A DNA stretch of 33,923 bases. Origin: Oscillospiraceae bacterium. Lineage in GTDB: Bacteria > Bacillota > Clostridia > Oscillospirales > CAG-272. Numbering within the stretch: position 1 is the stretch's first letter; every line of letters starts with the position of its first letter. The notes below the pieces were generated by a model. It saw nothing but the letters and a program-made list of their open reading frames with translations, was not told the origin of the DNA and ran no database searches. Below are positions 16,291 through 26,019 of this stretch, piece by piece. The DNA is taken from assembly GCA_015063485.1 (NCBI GenBank), contig SVUA01000017.1, positions 1 through 33,923 of the forward strand. Direction: 5' to 3'. The position numbers and the translations under genes are program-made.

Positions 16291-16319
16291 TTGACACGGA
16301 GAGGAGAAAAGGGTATAAT
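16291..16319 (+). promoter_or_regulatory. Consensus promoter of the U32 gene
   Basis: TTGACA (16291-16296), 17 bases, TATAAT (16314-16319): a perfect match, so this gene has its own promoter even though the hemolysin III stop is only 5 bases upstream. Confidence 0.85.
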
Positions 16320-16363
16320 AAAGGGGAGAGAATATTCTTTTTTCAGGAGAGTTATAGAACGGT

Positions 16364-18379
16364 ATGACAGAAAGGAAAAAACTTCCCGAGCTTTTAGCTC
16401 CCGCGGGCTCGCTTGACGCTCTGAAAGCCGCAATAGACGGCGGAGCTGACGCGATATACGTAGGCGGCTCGTCGTTCAACGCGAGAATAAACGCGAAAAA
16501 CTTTACTGCCGAGGAGCTTCGCGAGGGAGCGAAGCTTGCTCACGCATACGGCGCAAAGCTTTACGTTACTACAAATACACTTATACACGATATTGAAAGA
16601 ACGGCGTTTTTAAAGGCGGCAGAGGAAGCTTATCTTTGCGGAGCGGACGCTCTTATAATTGCAGATGTAGGCGCGGCAAGGCTCGTTTCCGAGCGTATTC
16701 CGATAGAGCTTCACGCAAGTACACAATTTTCGGGACATAACGCCGACGCGGCGCGCTTTCTTGCGGAGAACGGATTTTCAAGAATGGTCTGCGCCCGTGA
16801 GATGAGCGAAACTGAGCTTAGAAGATTCGTTGCGGAGTCTCCAATTGAAGCCGAGGTGTTCGTTCACGGTGCGCTTTGTGTTTGCCATTCGGGACAGTGC
16901 CTTTTCTCGTCGATAGTCGGCGGACGAAGCGGAAACCGCGGTGAATGCGCACAGCCCTGCCGTTTGCCGTACCGTACATCAAAAGGGAAGACCGATTATC
17001 CGCTTTCCTTGAAGGATCTGTCTTTGGCAAGACATATTCCAAAGCTTATAGATATGGGAGTAGCATCGCTTAAGATAGAGGGAAGAATGAAATCCCCCGA
17101 GTACGTGCGTGACGTAACACGTATCTGGCGCAGACTTCTTGACGAGGGCAGAGGCGCTGACGACAGAGATATGCAGGAGCTTTCACAAATATTCTCAAGG
17201 GGTGGCTTTACCGATGGCTATTTTACGGAAAGGATAGACGGAAAAATGCTCGGAATACGCTCCGACACGGATAAGGAGCGCACGAGATCGCTTGAAGCAT
17301 TTACGGGTATTACGAAAAAGATGCCCATAGAGATCTTGGCAACTGTTAAAAAGGGCGAACCAATGTCGCTCACCGAGAAAACGAGCAATATAACTGTGCT
17401 TGGAGAAGCTCCGATGGACGCGATAAACGCGCCTATCGATGCGGAAACGGTAAAGCGAAGCCTTTCGAAATGGGGGAATACTCCTTATGTGCCAAAGAGT
17501 GTAGAGGTCGAGATAGATAGCGGAGTTATGACTCCGATATCGTCGCTTAACGCGCTTCGCAGAGCACTTTGCGACGAGCTTTTAAAGGACCTTTCGGATA
17601 TGAGAAGCATATCCGATATTAAAAAGGAGACTTTGCCTAGCTATAAAAAGGAGAAGCCCACGCAAAGCAGAAGCGCGGTCTTTTACAGAGCCGAGAATAT
17701 TCTGAGCGAAGCAAGAGAGTATTTTGATATTATCTATCTTCCGATTCATGAATACAACGGTCAAACAAACGGAGTAATGCTTCCCGCTGTTATATACGAC
17801 GGCGAGATGGAAAGAATAGAAAAAATGCTTCAAAGGGCGAAGGCGATGGGTGCGGAGCATATTCTCGTCGGTAATTATGGTCATTTGCTTTTAGCAAGGA
17901 ATAGCGGTTTTCATATTCACGGGGATCTAAGGCTTAACGTAACTAACGAGACAAGTGCTGCGGTTTGTATGGAGAACGGCTTTGAGGACATGATACTCTC
18001 CCCTGAACTTACATTAGCGCAGATGCGCGATATAAAGGGCAGAAGCTTTGCGGTCGTTTACGGCAGACTTCCGCTTATGGTGACCGAAAAGTGTATTGGC
18101 AAGGAAATATCCGATTGTAATACATGTAAACGCGGAAGAGCCGAGCTTGTTGATAGAAAGGGAGCAAGGTTTCCCGTGTTCAATGACGGCGCGCACAGAA
18201 GTCTTATATTCAACAGTGTTCCCATATATATGGCGGACAAGATGCGAGATGTCGAGAGCAAGGGAATAATAATGCATCATTATATCTTTACCGTCGAGAC
18301 GCCAAACGAGGTCAGAGCCATAATAAACGCATATAAAAAAGGTACGCCGCCAAGCGTACCTGTGAGACGAATCAAATAA
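16364..18379 (+). CDS. U32 family (collagenase-like) protein with DUF3656, RlhA-type
   Basis: A 671-residue protein starting at ATG 16364, with AGGAGA (16346-16351) 12 bases upstream. Residues 1-300 are the U32 barrel: LPELLAPAGSLDALKAAIDG, GADAIYVGG, and the signature EVFVHGALCVCHSGQCLFSS, then GGRSGNRGECAQPCRLPY. The Cys residues in CHSGQC and CAQPC, with later ones, fit the Fe-S cluster known for this family. LKIEGRMKSPEYV follows. Residues ~300-430 correspond to the DUF3656 insert, and the C-terminal third continues with CNTCKRGRAELVDRKG. In E. coli, RlhA of this architecture hydroxylates a 23S rRNA cytidine; a similar RNA-modifying role is likely, with peptidase activity less so. Confidence 0.85.
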   Translation: MTERKKLPELLAPAGSLDALKAAIDGGADAIYVGGSSFNARINAKNFTAEELREGAKLAHAYGAKLYVTTNTLIHDIERTAFLKAAEEAYLCGADALIIADVGAARLVSERIPIELHASTQFSGHNADAARFLAENGFSRMVCAREMSETELRRFVAESPIEAEVFVHGALCVCHSGQCLFSSIVGGRSGNRGECAQPCRLPYRTSKGKTDYPLSLKDLSLARHIPKLIDMGVASLKIEGRMKSPEYVRDVTRIWRRLLDEGRGADDRDMQELSQIFSRGGFTDGYFTERIDGKMLGIRSDTDKERTRSLEAFTGITKKMPIEILATVKKGEPMSLTEKTSNITVLGEAPMDAINAPIDAETVKRSLSKWGNTPYVPKSVEVEIDSGVMTPISSLNALRRALCDELLKDLSDMRSISDIKKETLPSYKKEKPTQSRSAVFYRAENILSEAREYFDIIYLPIHEYNGQTNGVMLPAVIYDGEMERIEKMLQRAKAMGAEHILVGNYGHLLLARNSGFHIHGDLRLNVTNETSAAVCMENGFEDMILSPELTLAQMRDIKGRSFAVVYGRLPLMVTEKCIGKEISDCNTCKRGRAELVDRKGARFPVFNDGAHRSLIFNSVPIYMADKMRDVESKGIIMHHYIFTVETPNEVRAIINAYKKGTPPSVPVRRIK

Positions 18380-18382
18380 TTC

Positions 18383-18417
18383 AAGGAGCAGACTGTGGTT
18401 GAGTCTGCTCCTTTTTT
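18383..18417 (+). terminator. Terminator after the U32 gene
   Basis: A perfect 12-bp stem, AAGGAGCAGACT (18383-18394) with AGTCTGCTCCTT (18402-18413), then T residues. On the other strand it sits just past the stop of the convergent MBL gene. Confidence 0.9.
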
Positions 18418-18423
18418 GTAGCT

Positions 18424-19188
18424 TTAAAATTCCATAGATAATCCGTCGTATGCGGCAATCATTCCAAAAGAAGCGAGTCTTGCCGAAAGCTTATCGTGTT
18501 CCTCGTGAGCAAAACGTGAGAAGTGCGTAGCGCAAACAATGGAGCTTTCATTTAGCAAATTGCGGTTGCGTACCGTTTCCAACATAAGCTCTGTCATTCG
18601 GATGTTGTTATGCTCGAATATACGAGAGTCACCGATAACGTCACCGAGCGTTACCTCAAACACCACACAGTCGAACTTTTTTGTTTTCATGACAGCCCAA
18701 CTCTCGTATGGTATCCATGCCGAGTCGCACCCATAAAAGATACGCTTATTTTTGCCCTCAACGATATACATAAGTCCCTTTTCGCCGCAAGCATTTACGG
18801 AATGGTTTGCATTGAGAGGAATTATAGTGTATTCTCCCGCCTTATATTCCTGACCGAAATCAACGACGGTGACGTTATCGGATATACCGACAAGCATGTC
18901 AGCCGTTCGCTGATTACATAGAATTCGGCGGGATTTTCTTTCACATAGCTTTCGCACTGTTTCAATGTTGAAGTGGTCAACGTGAGAATGTGTAACGATA
19001 ATATCGCCCACTTCGTCAAGTAACTCTTCGCAGTTATTCTTTTTACAAAAATCAAAGATATGAGGGCCGGGATCGATAAGAAGGTCGTCGTCGATAAGCG
19101 CGCTTGAGAGTCTGCGAAAAAATTCACCCTCAACTCTTTTTTCTATATCCCAATCGGCAGCACCTGTTCCCAAAAAAGTGATTTTCAT
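18424..19188 (-). CDS. MBL-fold metallo-hydrolase
   Basis: A 254-residue protein with GGAGGG 8 bases before its ATG (complement of 19186-19188). It opens with MKITFLGTGAADWD, the usual first strand of small MBL hydrolases. The metal motif is THSHVDH (His67, His69, Asp71, His72); later ligands are NANHSVN, FYGCDSAW and CATHFSRF. The architecture is like PhnP and related phosphodiesterases. It follows the GH106-like gene with a 21-base gap, so it is probably the downstream member of that operon; a role on a sugar-phosphate ester is possible but inferred. Confidence 0.85.
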   Translation of the reverse strand: MKITFLGTGAADWDIEKRVEGEFFRRLSSALIDDDLLIDPGPHIFDFCKKNNCEELLDEVGDIIVTHSHVDHFNIETVRKLCERKSRRILCNQRTADMLVGISDNVTVVDFGQEYKAGEYTIIPLNANHSVNACGEKGLMYIVEGKNKRIFYGCDSAWIPYESWAVMKTKKFDCVVFEVTLGDVIGDSRIFEHNNIRMTELMLETVRNRNLLNESSIVCATHFSRFAHEEHDKLSARLASFGMIAAYDGLSMEF

Positions 19189-19209
19189 TTTGTTTACCCT
19201 CCTGATCTG

Positions 19210-22200
19210 TTATTTTTCTATTACAGTTATTTTTGGTGCTCGGAGTACACCCGTCTTTCGAAGTGTATATTCATAGGTAAAGTGGTCGCCCTCTTTGTAC
19301 CAATGATTAGGACCGTAATAGGTGTCTGTTATACAGCAGTGCAGAGAACCGAATGTGTTGTGTCGGTTTCCAAAATAGCGGATACGCAAGGTGTGTTTGC
19401 CCGAGGTTACGTCCTTTATCTTCACACGGTAGGGCGGCAGAATGACAGAACCCTTTTCCTCACCGTCAAGGCTTACTGTAAGCAGGTCGCCGCGATAGCT
19501 TGTAACAGCTATTTCAAGGTCGCAGTCGGGAGTGTCTATCTCATGCTCGTAAACGAGATTTCCACTGTAAAAAGGAAGTCCTTGGGTTGCCGAGTCACCG
19601 TATCCGATCATCTTTTTAGGAGAGGTCAGCGTTTTATCCGTACCGCAGAGAGTCACATCGAAGTCTCCGAGGATATACATAGGCTCTGCTCCGTACTTTT
19701 TGCCGACGAGTATCTTTACGAGCAACTCATTCTTGCCTATTTTCGTCTTTGGAAGCTTGACGGTATAAATGTCCATGTCTACGTAACTGCCCGTGGGAGT
19801 TGTATCAATGTTTTGACCGTTAAAACGTATTTCACATAGACGCTCAAAGGCTAAAGATACGTCTGCCTCGATATCGGAATCAAAGCAGAAGCGAAGCCAA
19901 AGCTCATGCTCGGGGTCATCGGTAACGCTCCACGGTTGAGCAGCAGCCTTGCCCATTATAGAGGGGAGTGAATAGAGCTTTCTGCATACCGTATCTATTC
20001 TCAATATTTCTTCCTCGGCTTCAAAATTCACGCCGTCGTGCGAATATTCCGCCATGTCGAGCAGAAGAACATTAGGCTCTTCGCGCGTATATTTTGCCTT
20101 GTGAGGAATACGGATAGGAACTTTTTTGATCTTCGGCTCTTCCTTTATTTCAAATTTCTTTTCTCCGTTGCTTAATTGGATAAGGAAGCTGTCGTAGATA
20201 TGAGCGGTCAGAGTAACAAAGGTATCTCCGTTTGTTTGGCGGTACTCGGGTGTATAGACATTTCCGCTCATAGTGTTATAGACAGAGGGAACGTAATTGC
20301 CCACAACGTGAAGTGTCAGATCGTCAGCGGTCGTGTCCTCCTTGCAATAGATCTCCTTTGCGGGGGTGATAAAGAGCCAACGGTTGCCGTCTATTATGCG
20401 TTCTTGATGGATATAGTTGTCTGCTCTTTGTCCGTTGCCACGGAAAAGCTCAAAGGTAGCGTAAGGCGCAAGCTCGGCGCTGATCGCTTCGCGCGTATAT
20501 GGAATACAGTCGCAGTCGAGCGCGAATTCCTCTGCCGTATCATTTTTGACACCGTTAACATGAGACGGAAGTCCGCCCGCAAAAATTATTTGAACGCCTC
20601 GTTTTTTCATATCTTTCAGCATATCGATGGTAGACGAACGAAGCGTTATGCAATCGGGAACTAAAATAGCGTCGTACTTCATTTCTCCGACGTATCCGTT
20701 TGAATATTGCTCGGGTATGAGAGACTCGTTTATATAGTCGAAATCATAGCTATCAAATATCAGCCACTCGCAAAGGTCGTGGAAGGAAACATCGCGCGCT
20801 TTTCGGATAGCCGAGGTCTTATCCTCCGACCCGCAGAAGAACCAGAAGCTCTCAACTGGGTGGATAACGCCGATCTTTACAACGGGCTTTCCAACTGTGA
20901 GCATAGTGTTAAGACGGGCAAAATGATCCTCAACTTTCGGAAATTCGAGATACCAGGGAGCTTGATATCCAAAGGTTGCGGGGTAGTCTCGCTTGCCAAC
21001 GCCCTGCATTGACATCCAGGTCAGATGATGAACTCGCGCGGTGATCCCCATAGCTGCTTGCCAGTTTCCCTGATGTATGTAGTCGCGGAAATCACTATCC
21101 CAGTTAGTAACGCCGTAAAGCTCACTCATTACGCGAGTTTTTCCGCTCTGTCTTGCAACCGATTGACATTGCTTTGCCGTGGTGTATTCAAAATTTCCGC
21201 GTAAAACGTCCATTCCGGGAATGTCGAAGTCGGGATAAGTACGCATTACATCACGCGTACTTTTGCTCTGGGTTTGGAGTCCCTCTTCCCACAGGCAATG
21301 ACCCGTAAAGGCAATGCCGTGCGAGCGACACCAATCGCCTATCTGCTTTGTATATGCCTTGCGGAAACGCACCGCTACGTGTTCATTATAGCGATAGCGC
21401 GTGGAAGAAAGTTCTCCGTCAGCGCGTTCGAAGACCAACTCGGGCAGACGATCTATAATGTTCTCGCCAAATGCCTTTTCATAGGTCGAGGGGAAATCGT
21501 CGCTCCAAGAAAAATGCGCGACGGTAAATCTTTCAATGTCGGTAAAAGCAAGAGGCTCAAAGCGAGCGACCTGTGGCTCATCGGTGAAAATTGCTTCAAT
21601 GGTGTTTCCAAAATCCTTGCCGCATTTTTCAAAATAAACGTCGTAGGTCGAGCGGATAAACTCTGCGATAGCCTCGTCGTTCATGGTGTCAACATAAGCT
21701 TGTCCGTTATATCTCGGTTTTCCCTCTGCCGTTTCAACGTAAGCAAAGAGATTTGCATTTTCCTCATCTGTTACACGGCAATTTTCAAGAAATCCGTCGG
21801 GCGTGAGAGTTACGTTATAAGCCGCAAGAAGATAAGGCTTACCGTCTCGTATAGCCTCGTCACGCGGAAATGATGTTATTTTGTTTTTCGTTATAGTCAA
21901 GTATTTTTGAGCGTATTTTCTGTTTTTTGTAACCATACCGCCCGCGCAACCCGAGGGCCATCTGTCCTCATCGTAAAGCCAAACGAGAAGGTCGCGTTTT
22001 TTTGCTTCATCAACAGATCTCGCGACGCGGTCGAAAAAGTCCTTGCCCATATATTCGTCCATAAGACCGTGACGGACGTGTATAACGAATCCGCCAAGCC
22101 CCATATCTTTAAAATCACCTATCTGTTTTTCTACTTTATCCTTTGTAACGGAGGTGTTCCACGCCCAAAAGGGAAGTCCTCTGTATTCCTTTTGAGGATT

Positions 22201-22248
22201 TTTGAATTTGTTTTCATCAAAAGAGACGTGTTGCCTTATGTTATCCAT
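19210..22248 (-). CDS. GH106-like glycoside hydrolase (alpha-L-rhamnosidase-like)
   Basis: A 1012-residue protein. The start is set at ATG (complement of 22246-22248); frame upstream is open but crosses its promoter. The ribosome site is weak (AAAGG ~12 bases away). The N-terminal FKNPQKEYRGLPFWAWN, then IGDFKDMGLGGFVIHVRHGL, and VWLYDEDRWPSGCAGG match the opening of GH106-type barrels. Acidic candidates include IEAIFTDEPQVARFE and RVMSELYGVTNWDSDF. A central region (~520-640, KYDAILVPDC, IIFAGGLPSHV) looks like a glutamine-amidotransferase-like barrel companion, and the C-terminus is beta-sandwich, including a galactose-binding-like segment. No signal peptide, so probably cytoplasmic. Specificity for rhamnose is a family inference only. 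Confidence 0.75.
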   Translation of the reverse strand: MDNIRQHVSFDENKFKNPQKEYRGLPFWAWNTSVTKDKVEKQIGDFKDMGLGGFVIHVRHGLMDEYMGKDFFDRVARSVDEAKKRDLLVWLYDEDRWPSGCAGGMVTKNRKYAQKYLTITKNKITSFPRDEAIRDGKPYLLAAYNVTLTPDGFLENCRVTDEENANLFAYVETAEGKPRYNGQAYVDTMNDEAIAEFIRSTYDVYFEKCGKDFGNTIEAIFTDEPQVARFEPLAFTDIERFTVAHFSWSDDFPSTYEKAFGENIIDRLPELVFERADGELSSTRYRYNEHVAVRFRKAYTKQIGDWCRSHGIAFTGHCLWEEGLQTQSKSTRDVMRTYPDFDIPGMDVLRGNFEYTTAKQCQSVARQSGKTRVMSELYGVTNWDSDFRDYIHQGNWQAAMGITARVHHLTWMSMQGVGKRDYPATFGYQAPWYLEFPKVEDHFARLNTMLTVGKPVVKIGVIHPVESFWFFCGSEDKTSAIRKARDVSFHDLCEWLIFDSYDFDYINESLIPEQYSNGYVGEMKYDAILVPDCITLRSSTIDMLKDMKKRGVQIIFAGGLPSHVNGVKNDTAEEFALDCDCIPYTREAISAELAPYATFELFRGNGQRADNYIHQERIIDGNRWLFITPAKEIYCKEDTTADDLTLHVVGNYVPSVYNTMSGNVYTPEYRQTNGDTFVTLTAHIYDSFLIQLSNGEKKFEIKEEPKIKKVPIRIPHKAKYTREEPNVLLLDMAEYSHDGVNFEAEEEILRIDTVCRKLYSLPSIMGKAAAQPWSVTDDPEHELWLRFCFDSDIEADVSLAFERLCEIRFNGQNIDTTPTGSYVDMDIYTVKLPKTKIGKNELLVKILVGKKYGAEPMYILGDFDVTLCGTDKTLTSPKKMIGYGDSATQGLPFYSGNLVYEHEIDTPDCDLEIAVTSYRGDLLTVSLDGEEKGSVILPPYRVKIKDVTSGKHTLRIRYFGNRHNTFGSLHCCITDTYYGPNHWYKEGDHFTYEYTLRKTGVLRAPKITVIEK

Positions 22249-22285
22249 AATAATGCCGTTCCTTTCCGTTAAATGTACATTACAT

Positions 22286-22314
22286 ATTATATCATATAAG
22301 CAGTTGTTTTTCAA
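22286..22314 (-). promoter_or_regulatory. Promoter of the GH106-like/MBL operon
   Basis: On the minus strand: TTGAAA (22309-22314), 17 bases, TATAAT (22286-22291). The AT-rich region 22315-22626 beyond it holds no gene that I can support; a TTGACA (22363-22368) with TGTAAT 18 bases on is a weak extra promoter candidate. Confidence 0.8.
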
Positions 22315-22626
22315 GTGTTTTAGTTTGTCATATGTTATGCCTTTTTTGCGTAATAGAATCCTTTGACATCTCACAGAGTGCTTTTCTGTAATTCAAGGTA
22401 GAGATACCGACGGCGCGCGTTATATTATTAAAATTAGGCAAAAAGAAAGCTATACAAAAGGTTTGTTTGTAATCAATAAGTTTATATAATAGCGAAGATA
22501 AAATAAGCTTATAAAAAATCTTCTGCTTTTTGATTTTATACTATATAAGTACGTAGTTGATAATCTCCAAAAAAATGTTAAATTTTTGGCAAAACTGACA
22601 AAATTAATAAATATTTTGCAAAAGTA

Positions 22627-22655
22627 TTGACAAACAATGTGCAATTTGATACAAT
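22627..22655 (+). promoter_or_regulatory. Promoter of the surface-protein gene
   Basis: TTGACA (22627-22632), 17 bases, TACAAT (22650-22655). Transcription should begin near 22662, leaving a leader of about 85 bases. Confidence 0.8.
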
Positions 22656-22666
22656 TACTTCATCAA

Positions 22667-22713
22667 GTGAGCCGATATTACCTAAATTCAGGTCGTGTCA
22701 AAGAGATGCTCAC
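22667..22713 (+). promoter_or_regulatory. Structured 5' leader of the surface-protein mRNA
   Basis: GTGAGC (22667-22672) pairs with GCTCAC (22708-22713) and encloses an inner hairpin, ACCT-AAATTC-AGGT (22680-22693). It would lie at the very 5' end of the transcript, a position typical of stabilising stem-loops of highly expressed surface-protein mRNAs. It matches no riboswitch I know. Confidence 0.5.
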
Positions 22714-22748
22714 AAAAAAATAATTTTAACTATTGAAAGGAGACAAAA

Positions 22749-23930
22749 ATGAAAAAGCTTAAGTTTATTGCTCTTATTTTGACACTTGTGACCGTAGTAG
22801 CTTCTTTGGCAGTAGCTATATCAGCGGCACAGAGCACTACCACTACATCCACCCCTCCCACAATGACCATGGACGGTATCATGGGAGCTAATGAGGGCTG
22901 GAGCGATGCAACCGTATTTGATTTCAATATGCACGTATTGAATGCAACAGGCGAAACCTTTGTAAAAAGAGAAAACAGAGTTCAGACTGTTACAGGCTCG
23001 TCTTCTATCAGATTTCGTAATGATAACGAATATCTGTATATCTATTATGAAACGTCTAATTCCGATACGCTCACCCAAGCGGCAGCAAACGGTGGATTGA
23101 TTTTACGTATAGTACCTCAAAATAATGTAGATATGCAGAATTCTGTATATACGGATGGTACTTATATGCATCTGTGGCTGAACGTTGCCAATAGTCTTGC
23201 GTTTTTGAATGAAGATAAAGTAGGTTCTATTTACGATTTTACATTTACCGATGAAGATCATACCGCATGGGGATTAGGTATTAAAACTCCTGTGAACCAG
23301 TTCGGTTTCAAGGGTTGGTATGATAGCTATGGAGATTACTCTTCTGCTTTTGCGAAAAAAACGACCATTGCTTTGCACGTAGAAAAGGAAAATAACGTAC
23401 CCATTAAAAAGGCTTACGAGATCAAAATGCCTCTTCCTTCCATGTATAAGAACCGTTTGGGTTCTGAAGAGCCTACGTTCTATTTCTCCGCATATGAAAG
23501 AAGCCGTCAGTATAACGGTTCTGTTGTGGAAGCCGAAAAGGATGGAAGTACCGTTATAAATGAAGGCACAAGCAATAGCGGATATCTTATTTCAACGAAT
23601 GGAACAACTCCTGTATCTTGGGGCTATTCTGATGCTGGCTTTAAAGACAACTCAAAGGTAACAGCAGGTATCCCCGTTACTCTTACAAAGTTCGTTGATC
23701 CCAACGCTCCCGAGACGACAGCTCCCGAGACTACAAAAGCACCCGAGACAACAAAAGCACCCGCTACAACAACCAAAGCTCCCGAAACTACAAAGGCAGC
23801 AGAGACTACCGCCGCTCCCGCAGAGGAGAAGGGCGGATGCGGATCTTCTATTGCTTTGACAAGCATTGCTATCGTTGCGACCGTAGGCACTTCGGCTATC
23901 GTTGTTTGCAAGAAGAGAAAAGACGACTAA
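22749..23930 (+). CDS. Secreted surface protein with CBM9/DOMON-like domain and GGCGSS-TM tail
   Basis: A 393-residue exported protein; ATG 22749 follows AAAGGAG (22736-22742). Signal peptide ~1-27 (MKKLKFIALILTLVTVVASL ... SAA). Residues ~38-320 begin DGIMGANEGWSDATVF and contain SIRFRNDNEYLYIYYETSN, the strand pattern of family-9-type carbohydrate-binding/DOMON domains. Then comes a Pro/Thr linker with APETTK repeats (~320-355). The C-terminus is GGCGSS (Cys364), a hydrophobic span (IALTSIAIVATVGTSAIVVC) and CKKRKDD. This tail is not an LPXTG signal; it resembles Cys-containing tripartite sorting tails of other phyla. The protein is probably wall- or membrane-bound and binds a glycan; both are inferred. 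Confidence 0.75.
   Translation: MKKLKFIALILTLVTVVASLAVAISAAQSTTTTSTPPTMTMDGIMGANEGWSDATVFDFNMHVLNATGETFVKRENRVQTVTGSSSIRFRNDNEYLYIYYETSNSDTLTQAAANGGLILRIVPQNNVDMQNSVYTDGTYMHLWLNVANSLAFLNEDKVGSIYDFTFTDEDHTAWGLGIKTPVNQFGFKGWYDSYGDYSSAFAKKTTIALHVEKENNVPIKKAYEIKMPLPSMYKNRLGSEEPTFYFSAYERSRQYNGSVVEAEKDGSTVINEGTSNSGYLISTNGTTPVSWGYSDAGFKDNSKVTAGIPVTLTKFVDPNAPETTAPETTKAPETTKAPATTTKAPETTKAAETTAAPAEEKGGCGSSIALTSIAIVATVGTSAIVVCKKRKDD
23706..23820 (+). repeat. APETTK-type tandem repeat in the surface protein linker
   Basis: Repeated codon groups for APETTK/APATTTK/AAETTA form a flexible, probably glycosylatable stalk between the folded domain and the membrane tail. Such repeats readily change copy number. 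Confidence 0.8.
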
Positions 23931-23950
23931 ACCAACAATTTAAATAAACA

Positions 23951-23990
23951 AAGGCATAGGTCAATAAAAGACCTATGCCTGTGCTTTTTT
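23951..23990 (+). terminator. Terminator after the surface-protein gene
   Basis: GGCATAGGTC (23953-23962) pairs with GACCTATGCC (23970-23979), 7-base loop, followed by TGTGCTTTTTT. Confidence 0.85.
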
Positions 23991-24016
23991 ACATGCTTTT
24001 ATTTGGTTTTCTTTTT

Positions 24017-24050
24017 GCTTACTTTTTCTTTTTTAAAAGAAAAAGTAAGC
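24017..24050. terminator. AT-rich palindrome at the 3' end of lepA
   Basis: A perfect 16-bp inverted repeat (24017-24032 and 24035-24050) with a 2-base centre, 8 bases past the lepA stop. It is likely the lepA terminator or 3' protective hairpin. Confidence 0.65.
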
Positions 24051-24058
24051 GCATCCTC

Positions 24059-25876
24059 TTATTCATCATCAAGCTTGAGGACAGCCATGAAGGCTTCGGG
24101 GGAGACCTGAACAGAGCCTAACTGGCGCATCTTTTTCTTACCCTCTTTTTGCTTTTCAAGAAGCTTCTTCTTACGCGTGATATCACCGCCGTAGCACTTT
24201 GCAAGGACGTCCTTACGCATAGCCTTAACAGTTTCTCGCGCGATGATTCGCGAGCCGATAGCGGCTTGTATCGGGATCTCGAAGAGCTGACGCGGGATAT
24301 TGTCTTTGAGCTTTTCGGCAATTCTTCTCGCTCTGCCGTATGCCTTTTCTTCGTGAACGATGAACGAAAGCGCATCGACGGGCTCTGCGTTAAGCAGAAA
24401 ATCAAGCTTAACGAGCTTACTCGGAACGTAATCTCCAAGCTCATAGTCAAGAGAAGCGTAACCGCGGGAGCGGCTCTTGAGCGCGTCGAAAAAGTCGTAG
24501 ATTATCTCGTTTAGCGGTAGGTCGTAATGCAATTCGACACGCGAGGTATCGATATATTTCATATCGAGGAATGTTCCGCGTCTGTCCTGACAAAGATCCA
24601 TAAGACCGCCGACGTATTCGGTGGGGGTAATAATATTCGCTCTTACGATAGGCTCGTACGCAGTTTCTATCTCGTCTGCGGGCGGGAAGTTCGAGGGGTT
24701 GTCTATACGCACCTTCTCACCGTCTCTGCGTGTTACCTCGTATATAACCGAAGGAGCGGTCGTGATAAGGTCGAGATTAAATTCTCGCTCAAGACGTTCT
24801 TCGATTATTTCCATGTGAAGAAGTCCGAGGAATCCGCAACGGAATCCAAATCCGAGCGCGATAGAAGTTTCGGGTTCGAAAACGAGCGCGGCATCGTTGA
24901 GCTGGAGCTTTTCAAGAGCGTCGCGAAGATCACCGTAACGCGCACCGTCCGCGGGATAGATACCCGCATATACCATAGGCTGAACGGCTTTGAATCCGGG
25001 AAGAGCTTCGCTTGTCGGGTCATCGTTTAACGTAACAGTATCGCCGACGCGCGTCTCACCAACGCTCTTTATCGATGCGGTTATATATCCGACCTCACCT
25101 GCCGAAAGACTTTCCGTCTTTTGCAGACCGAACGGAGTCATGTATCCGACATCAACTACTTCAAAGGTCGCACCGTTGCTCATAAGTCGTATAGTATCTC
25201 CGCTCTTTACCTTTCCGTCGAAAATACGAACGTTTACGACTACACCCAGATAGCTGTCGTAGTAAGAGTCGAAGATGAGAGCCTTAAGAGGCTTGTTTAC
25301 GTCACCTGTCGGAGCGGGAATGTCGCGCACGACCGCCTCAAGCACTTGCTCTATGTTAAGTCCTGTTTTAGCCGAGACGGCAGGGCAGTCCTCTGCGGGA
25401 ATACCGATAACGTCCTCTATTTCGGCGCGGACTCTGTCGGGGTCGGCGGAGGGGAGGTCTATCTTATTTATTACGGGAACTATTTCAAGGTCGGCATCAA
25501 CTGCGAGATAGGCGTTCGCGAGTGTCTGCGCTTCGATACCCTGCGTCGAGTCAACGACGAGGAGCGCACCGTCACACGCGTTGAGAGAACGGGACACCTC
25601 ATAGTTGAAGTCAACGTGACCGGGGGTGTCGATAAGATTGAATTGATAGGTCTCACCGTCGGGAGCGTTGTATTCAAGACGAACGGCACGCGCCTTTATG
25701 GTGATACCTCTTTCGCGCTCAAGGTCCATGTTGTCGAGCAGCTGCTCTTCCATCTCGCGAGTTGAGACGGTCTGCGTGAATTCAAGAATTCTGTCGGCAA
25801 GTGTGGATTTTCCGTGGTCGATATGAGCGATTATCGAAAAGTTTCTTATATGATTTTGTTTTTCGGTATTTGACAT
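24059..25876 (-). CDS. lepA: Elongation factor 4 (LepA)
   Basis: A 605-residue ribosome-associated GTPase that back-translocates or remodels stalled ribosomes and aids 30S assembly. G motifs are clear: [15 protein letters not shown] (P-loop), [29 protein letters not shown] and SAKTG. Domain II starts near residue 190. The EF-4-specific C-terminal domain ends [20 protein letters not shown] and [13 protein letters not shown]. Length matches the family (~600). The ribosome site is AAGGAAG just before ATG (complement of 25874-25876). It stands alone with its own promoter. Confidence 0.98.
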   Translation of the reverse strand: MSNTEKQNHIRNFSIIAHIDHGKSTLADRILEFTQTVSTREMEEQLLDNMDLERERGITIKARAVRLEYNAPDGETYQFNLIDTPGHVDFNYEVSRSLNACDGALLVVDSTQGIEAQTLANAYLAVDADLEIVPVINKIDLPSADPDRVRAEIEDVIGIPAEDCPAVSAKTGLNIEQVLEAVVRDIPAPTGDVNKPLKALIFDSYYDSYLGVVVNVRIFDGKVKSGDTIRLMSNGATFEVVDVGYMTPFGLQKTESLSAGEVGYITASIKSVGETRVGDTVTLNDDPTSEALPGFKAVQPMVYAGIYPADGARYGDLRDALEKLQLNDAALVFEPETSIALGFGFRCGFLGLLHMEIIEERLEREFNLDLITTAPSVIYEVTRRDGEKVRIDNPSNFPPADEIETAYEPIVRANIITPTEYVGGLMDLCQDRRGTFLDMKYIDTSRVELHYDLPLNEIIYDFFDALKSRSRGYASLDYELGDYVPSKLVKLDFLLNAEPVDALSFIVHEEKAYGRARRIAEKLKDNIPRQLFEIPIQAAIGSRIIARETVKAMRKDVLAKCYGGDITRKKKLLEKQKEGKKKMRQLGSVQVSPEAFMAVLKLDDE

Positions 25877-25921
25877 TTAGCTTCTTCCTTTAATTTTAAT
25901 TGAGAGGATAGTATTACTTAT

Positions 25922-25950
25922 ATTATATAATATTTTTTAAAAATTCTCAA
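25922..25950 (-). promoter_or_regulatory. lepA: Promoter of lepA
   Basis: On the minus strand: TTGAGA (25945-25950), 17 bases, TATAAT (25922-25927). Confidence 0.75.
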
Positions 25951-26019
25951 TAGATTTTTTGATTTTTTTACTTAAAAATAGCGTATATTATAAAAAAATG
26001 AAACTGAAAATCCCGAAAA

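Noticed and set aside
22315-22626. Possible small RNA driven by TTGACA at 22363
   Set aside because: The -10 is weak, the spacing 18, and no terminator or stable fold follows; only AT-rich sequence is seen.
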